Below the pieces are notes generated by a model. That model made no database searches. It was not told where the DNA came from and saw only the letters and a list, made by a program, of their open reading frames with translations. Shown here one piece after another: positions 59,623-64,000 of a stretch of 64,000 bases of DNA. Source of the DNA: Vandiemenella viatica (taxonomy: Eukaryota; Arthropoda; Insecta; Orthoptera; Morabidae); contig CM061919.1 of the NCBI GenBank assembly GCA_031002005.1, positions 229,150,739-229,214,738 on the forward strand, given 5' to 3'. The position numbers and the translations under genes are program-made. Positions within the stretch are counted from its first letter, which is position 1. Each line of letters opens with the position of its first letter.

Positions 59623-59948
59623 GGGGGCGTCCATTAATTACCTGAGGTGTTTTTCCTGAATTCCGGACCCTCCCCCCTCAGGTGAGACTCCGTGAGATTT
59701 GGTCGGACTCCTCCCGTGTAAAATGACGTGATATTTGACGGAGACACCCCCCCTCCTACGAATGGACCTCGCAACTTTTTGAGACCTGTTTTTTTTTTGT
59801 CTCATGCTCCCAAGGGCGGTTCGGATCACCTCACGTGAGATTTCCGTTGACCCCCCCCCCCTCCTCCTTGGTGAGGTTTCGTGAGATTTTGTCGAACCCT
59901 CCCCCCCCCCATTTATTTCACCTCACATAATTAATGGACAACACCTTA
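59623..59948. mobile_element. MITE, GGGGGCGTCCAT family
   Basis: GGGGGCGTCCATTAATTACC at the left and the inverse of GTGTTGTCCATTAATTATGT at the right. Inside are GTGAGATTTGGTCGGAC-like repeats and three C runs. Confidence 0.8.
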
Positions 59949-60119
59949 TCCGACTGACCGTGTACTACAGGGCGTTCGCCGGAAAACGCTACCCTCCCAG
60001 TCTATTTATGCGGAATTGAGATTCGCATAGTTAGAAGCTGCCCTCGTAAGCAGTTTCCGCCTTTTAAATACAAGGCTACAAAGTCACTTCAACACATTTC
60101 AAAAATTTCCTCTCAATTA

Positions 60120-60445
60120 GGTGACCCGTGCGAAAATTTCACCAATGATATGCGATGAATAGCAAGGTTGGTGGTTTGTACTAGGATGAAAGAAGAACCG
60201 GTAATGCGATCACTTCTTATCGACGGCAGCGAAGCCTAGCGGCTTGACTCTGAACTATTGCATACCCGTTACATTGGTTGTTCATAATTTGCTATTCATG
60301 CATGAACTTCGAAAAATTCCTTTCATAATTAATGACGTTACCAAAGCGGAGAGCTAAATCTTTGAAATGATACCTCATTTATCAATTCTGATAAAGAATG
60401 AAGGGAGGAAGATGGCTCATCACAAAAAAAAAACATCTTTCAGAA
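60120..60445 (+). repeat. Duplicated segment, copy 2
   Basis: The uninterrupted counterpart of 55825-57435: ATGAAAGAAGAACC is joined directly to GGTAATGCGATCACT. Ends in a poly-A run near 60425. Confidence 0.65.
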
Positions 60446-60485
60446 ATAATAGATGTATGATCTCATGATTTGAAATTTAAGAAAG

Positions 60486-60712
60486 ATGGCTTTACGGTTC
60501 GTCTATGTGGACATCATTAAAGATGGGAAAGGAAAAGGGGTGTGGCAATTTTTGGGAATGGATTCGGCTTTGACCTTTTTATAGGAACCAGCCCGGCATT
60601 CGGCTGAAATGATTTTGGGAAACCACGGCCGAGTGGGAATTGGAGCCCACGTTCCCCCGAATGCGATGTCACAGCGCTACCTCTCACTTACCAAGCTCTG
60701 TATAGAGACACA
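60486..60712 (-). mobile_element. SINE family 1, diverged
   Basis: Minus orientation; GGCTTTACGGTTCGTCTATG tail variant, GGCATTCGGCTGAAATGATT body and a damaged head. CCATGG is lost. Confidence 0.75.
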
Positions 60713-61690
60713 AGGGAAGATAAAATAGTATGGAAAAAATGAAAACAGAACAAAGCATGTAAGAACGGAGACTTTCCCGGCGTATGCATGCAATACCCAG
60801 CATTTGATGCAAGGATCTATATAATCTTGAAAAGCTGGGCATGACAGGCAGGAAAAGCTTAAGGCATGAAGAAGGAGATGTTCCGCATGTAGCTTATGAA
60901 ACGGGATGTTTGGGGTAATTTCGGCTCAGCGGTCTAATATCTTGCTGCATTTTCCTATTACCGATAAACGTGAATGCCAAAATATTTGGTGGTTATGTGC
61001 ACGGCCTCCACCAAGGTGTATGTGATGGTATTAGCGTTTATTTCGTTAGCGTTCTTGATTACTTCGTCAGACTACGTCGGTTTATTTCTTCCTGAATATG
61101 TTTTTAATCTTTAAGACCAATTACTCGTAGGTACGAATATGATCACTCTGTTAGACTAACTTTCACATCGAATAAAGCTTCTATGACAACACTTTTGTTG
61201 GTGGCTGTAACAGAGAATGAGTACATCTACCAAGGAACTTCCTGTTATTCTTTGGAAGTGCATCAGATACATGACTTTTGTGGAAGCACCTAGAGAAGTC
61301 ACAACTTTATTCTCAGGCGATGCCACTATGGTACAGGCAAACTGGAGGAGCTGACATCAGTAGCCATTGAAGGCATCAGTGCATCCAGTTGAAATATGCT
61401 ATACCACTATCACAAAGTTCGGGCGCAGCGAACACCAACATTACTCACTCGTTACCAGAAGAATTATACGAGAGATGTAGCATCGCTAGGAAATGCTGAA
61501 AGGTGGTCGCAGCTTCTTTGACCGAGATACATAATTGAGGATCAAATAGGGTAAACTCAACCATTCGCCTTCAACAAATTAATTAAAAAATGAGAATGTA
61601 AGCCGCTAAGTTGGCACGGTCTGTTTTCAGGACTATGAGGTAGTCCATAGACATAGCGAGAATCAATTATTATATGAGAATCGGTGATTC
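60713..61690. other. No recognisable gene
   Basis: No ORF of note on either strand. Confidence 0.4.
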
Positions 61691-61697
61691 TACTATA

Positions 61698-62265
61698 TCC
61701 GAGCCACTGAAGTTTTATGAATTTTATGGTCAACTCTTATATATCTCGACGACACAAATTCATAGCAAAGATTTCCTTTTTTTATCTTGCTTAGTTCTCG
61801 AGATATCGTAACTCAAAATTGAGGCGGTTGGGTTGAAAAGCGGTCTGGACCAGAAGAAAAATTTCGCGAACGCCATATTTGATGATGAAATATTATGTAA
61901 CTTGAAGAGATAAATAAAGTAAAGAAAACCATTTTCTTGATAACTCTTTTAGTTATCGAGATATCGCATCTCAAAATTGAGGTGGTTAGGTTGACATGCT
62001 GCCTGGACCAGAAAAATATCTATGAAGTCACTAGGAACTACACGGTAAACATACACAATAGGTGTTTTTTTTTCTTGGGTTGAAATGCGCTCTGGGCAAG
62101 AAGAAAAACGTGTTCAAAAGCACAAGGAACTATACCTATAACTGATTTTTATCATTCGATATCTTGAGAACTAAGAAAGATATATAAAAAAAATATTCTT
62201 TACTTTCGATTTTTCTCGTCGAGATATACAAGAATCAACCATTAAATTAATAAAATTTCAGTGGA
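61698..62265. mobile_element. Foldback element with internal direct repeats
   Basis: The left arm CACTGAAGTTTTATGAATTT...TATATCTCGACGA is inverted at the right as TCTCGTCGAGATATACAAGA...AAAATTTCAGTG. Inside, AGTTCTCGAGATATCGTAAC, CTCAAAATTGAGGCGGTTGG and GGTCTGGACCAGAAGAAAAA recur two or three times about 120 bp apart. Non-coding. Confidence 0.65.
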
Positions 62266-62516
62266 TTGGTTATCGTAGTATTGCCGAAAAACCAATAAAC
62301 GTGTTCTAATTCGGTTTTCGAGGAAATAAAATGAAACGATGATGAATGCTCACAACAAGAGATTAGCTAGTGCATCCATTTCGAAAGCCGTTAAATATGG
62401 ATTCTAAGTGCTCCTGCAGCCAGAATATTCGCAGATCAGGTCCCAAGCTATTTCGTCCTCTTTCCGTTAGTAAAGTGTTCGCTTAAAAGTCAAGGATTGA
62501 AGTTAGACACATATAT

Positions 62517-63060
62517 AGGGGCTATTAAAAAAGACGCATCTGATTTGTATTTCTGCATGTCTCAAACTATAAAGGATACAAATACGTGGCACACATCACT
62601 GGATACATGAATGTTCAAGGTTTGTAACTCCCGCCTGTTAGTTCCATTCGCTGCCGCCAGGGGCATTGTTGTCCGTTTACGTGAAGACGGCGACGTCATA
62701 CCAGAAGTCGTTTTGTTTGCTACAGCAGGCTAAAAGTGAATCCATTGTAGACGTTCAGGGTGCATTCCGTCGAAAGTTCAATACAGTACCACCTCGTCAT
62801 AAACAAATTTAAGATTCGCTTGAGAAATTCGTAGAAGATGAGTGCACATGCATAGGGATAAGCATTGGTCGTCGTATGAAGATGTTGAGCGTATCCGAGA
62901 TGTTTTCGCATGGAACTCTCGGAAATCCAACAAATAGTGCCTGTTCCAGAAAATCTATGAACCTTCCTCTATCCAGTAATGTGTTACATGTATTTGTATT
63001 TTTTACAGTTTTCTGAGAAATAAAAATGCATCATATCTTCCTTCTTTTTCAATAACCCTG
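62517..63060. mobile_element. Deletion derivative of a DNA transposon with DUF4817-like HTH
   Basis: The first ~95 bp (GGGGCTATTAAAAAAGACGC to CACATCACTGGATACA) match the inverse of the last ~95 bp (CAGGGTTATTGAAAAAG... to ACATTACTGGATAGAGG). TATA strings flank both ends. On the plus strand at about 62725-62900 broken frames read AKSESIVDVQGAFRRKFNTV, PPRHKQI and KFVEDECTCIGISIGRR, the helix-turn-helix region of mariner-related transposases annotated DUF4817. The catalytic part is deleted. Confidence 0.7.
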
Positions 63061-63065
63061 TATAT

Positions 63066-63292
63066 ATACTACTGTTTTCTTTAAATGGCATTTTGCAATG
63101 CCAAAGAAACAGCCATTTGAAAATGTGTTTCTGTTTCTTCAAATATGTATGTATGAGTTCATCGCCATTATCGTTTACTCTCCGGTATGGACAGCACAGG
63201 ATGAACATAACACTTAATTAAAACAATCCATGCCGTTGACCGGACTCGAACTGACGAACCTGGCAATGCGAGGCCAGCTTGTTAGCCTCTAC
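63066..63292 (-). mobile_element. SINE family 3, degenerate
   Basis: The minus strand has TCAGTTCGAGTCCGGTCAAC (box B), then TTAAGTGTTATGTTCATCC, as in the 18787 copy; the tail lies near 63085. Confidence 0.6.
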
Positions 63293-63299
63293 TTAATCA

Positions 63300-63966
63300 A
63301 ACTGAAATGAACTGGCAGAAATCAAACACCAAGCTCCGCCACTCTGCGGAGGAATACCAGTTCCTCTGTGGTGCGATAGTCGTCCACAATTGTTTCCCTA
63401 CGGGTAATCGCACTTCCTCGCGTGTACGTGATGCAGTGATGACACAGTTTATGGTGTTGTCAGCTGAGCTGTTGAGTGTTGTTGCGGGGTATGGCCAAGG
63501 TCGCCGCTCACGGAGGTTCCTGACCTGCCGACCAGGAAGACGGCGAAGGTCGTGCGACAGGCCTCACAAACACCTGCCAAACCAACAATCCACTCACATA
63601 AAACACGCGATTTTATAATTCCACGGAGCTCTTGTTTACAATAAATTTATTCTAGAAACGTAGCTTCGAGCCTTTCGTGAAATTCCACTGGACACGAGCA
63701 ACAAATCTCTTCTATAAACACAACTAACGTTGAAAGTTTTGACAACACTCGTTACGTCACACAGGAAAACAAGGCTTATTTCTAAAGAATACTCGAAATT
63801 AATGTCTCCTAGAAAGTCGGCTTGGTTTCTTTAAACACCTACAAAACGAAACAAAAATAATTATTTTTTTCCGGCAACTCGAGTTGAAAAACTTCTACAC
63901 GGAAACGATAAAACTATTGCGAGACACAAATAGACATCCGCGACCAACGTGATAATCTTAAAAATC
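63300..63966. other. No recognised gene; ORF 63307-63618
   Basis: A 103-codon plus-strand ORF with an Arg-rich GC-rich stretch at 63490-63570 and no recognised domain or splice border. The rest is AT-rich. Confidence 0.3.
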
Positions 63967-64000
63967 ACCGAGCGTGGTGGGTGAGTGGTATTCCTGTGGG
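63967..64000 (+). mobile_element. SINE family 1 head, cut by the window end
   Basis: CCGAGCGTGGTGGGTGAGTG is the start of the family-1 consensus. Confidence 0.75.

Overview
The window is eukaryotic nuclear DNA from an arthropod, most likely an insect with a large, repeat-rich genome. The evidence is AT-rich sequence with many homopolymers, long introns with GT/AG borders, tRNA-headed SINEs with poly-A tails, and Tc1/mariner, PIF/Harbinger, CR1-like, Gypsy-like and Penelope-like remnants typical of insects. A polyneopteran (Orthoptera, Phasmatodea or a relative) fits the element mix, but that is inference. Nothing bacterial is present: no operons, no CRISPR, no functional tRNA or rRNA gene. 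Most open reading frames are chance or decayed transposons.

Host genes are sparse. The best supported is a minus-strand gene with three coding exons: 33397-33086 (start codon, signal peptide, first part of a MANSC cysteine domain), 21804-21605 (rest of that domain) and 17052-16889 (Ala/Pro-rich segment). The three join in frame at GT/AG borders across introns of about 11.3 and 4.6 kb. Facing away from it, on the plus strand, are a probable non-coding first exon ending at 33895 and a coding exon at 35124-35281 with its own ATG, so 33.4-33.7 kb is probably a shared divergent promoter. A further minus-strand first coding exon lies at 49611-49498 in a GC-rich patch. The later exons of all three genes lie outside the window or were not recognised.

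Layout. 0-1.6 kb: 5' part of a Gypsy-like LTR element with a frameshifted gag-like ORF. 2.3-3.2 kb: Penelope-like remnant. 4-11 kb: SINEs, a foldback element, a PIF/Harbinger-type element, a MITE. 11.3-20.4 kb: LINE 3' fragments, a MITE, SINEs and the third MANSC-gene exon. 21.6-33.4 kb: the other MANSC-gene exons with SINE-filled introns and a Harbinger-type element hosting a nested SINE. 36.6-39.3 kb: LINE fragments around a tandem array of about 185 bp units. 42.7-45.9 kb: mariner remnant, 1000 N gap, then a CR1-like LINE with an intact endonuclease domain. 46-64 kb: more SINEs, foldback elements, a complete Tc1-like element with TA duplication, Helitron-like ends, MITEs and a duplicated segment.

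The least expected signal is a recurrent small hairpin motif (CTGAAGATG or CTGATGATG, a short stem-loop, then GAAACG) at about eight places, usually inside inverted repeats and once next to the Penelope-like remnant. It resembles a degenerate hammerhead-ribozyme core.
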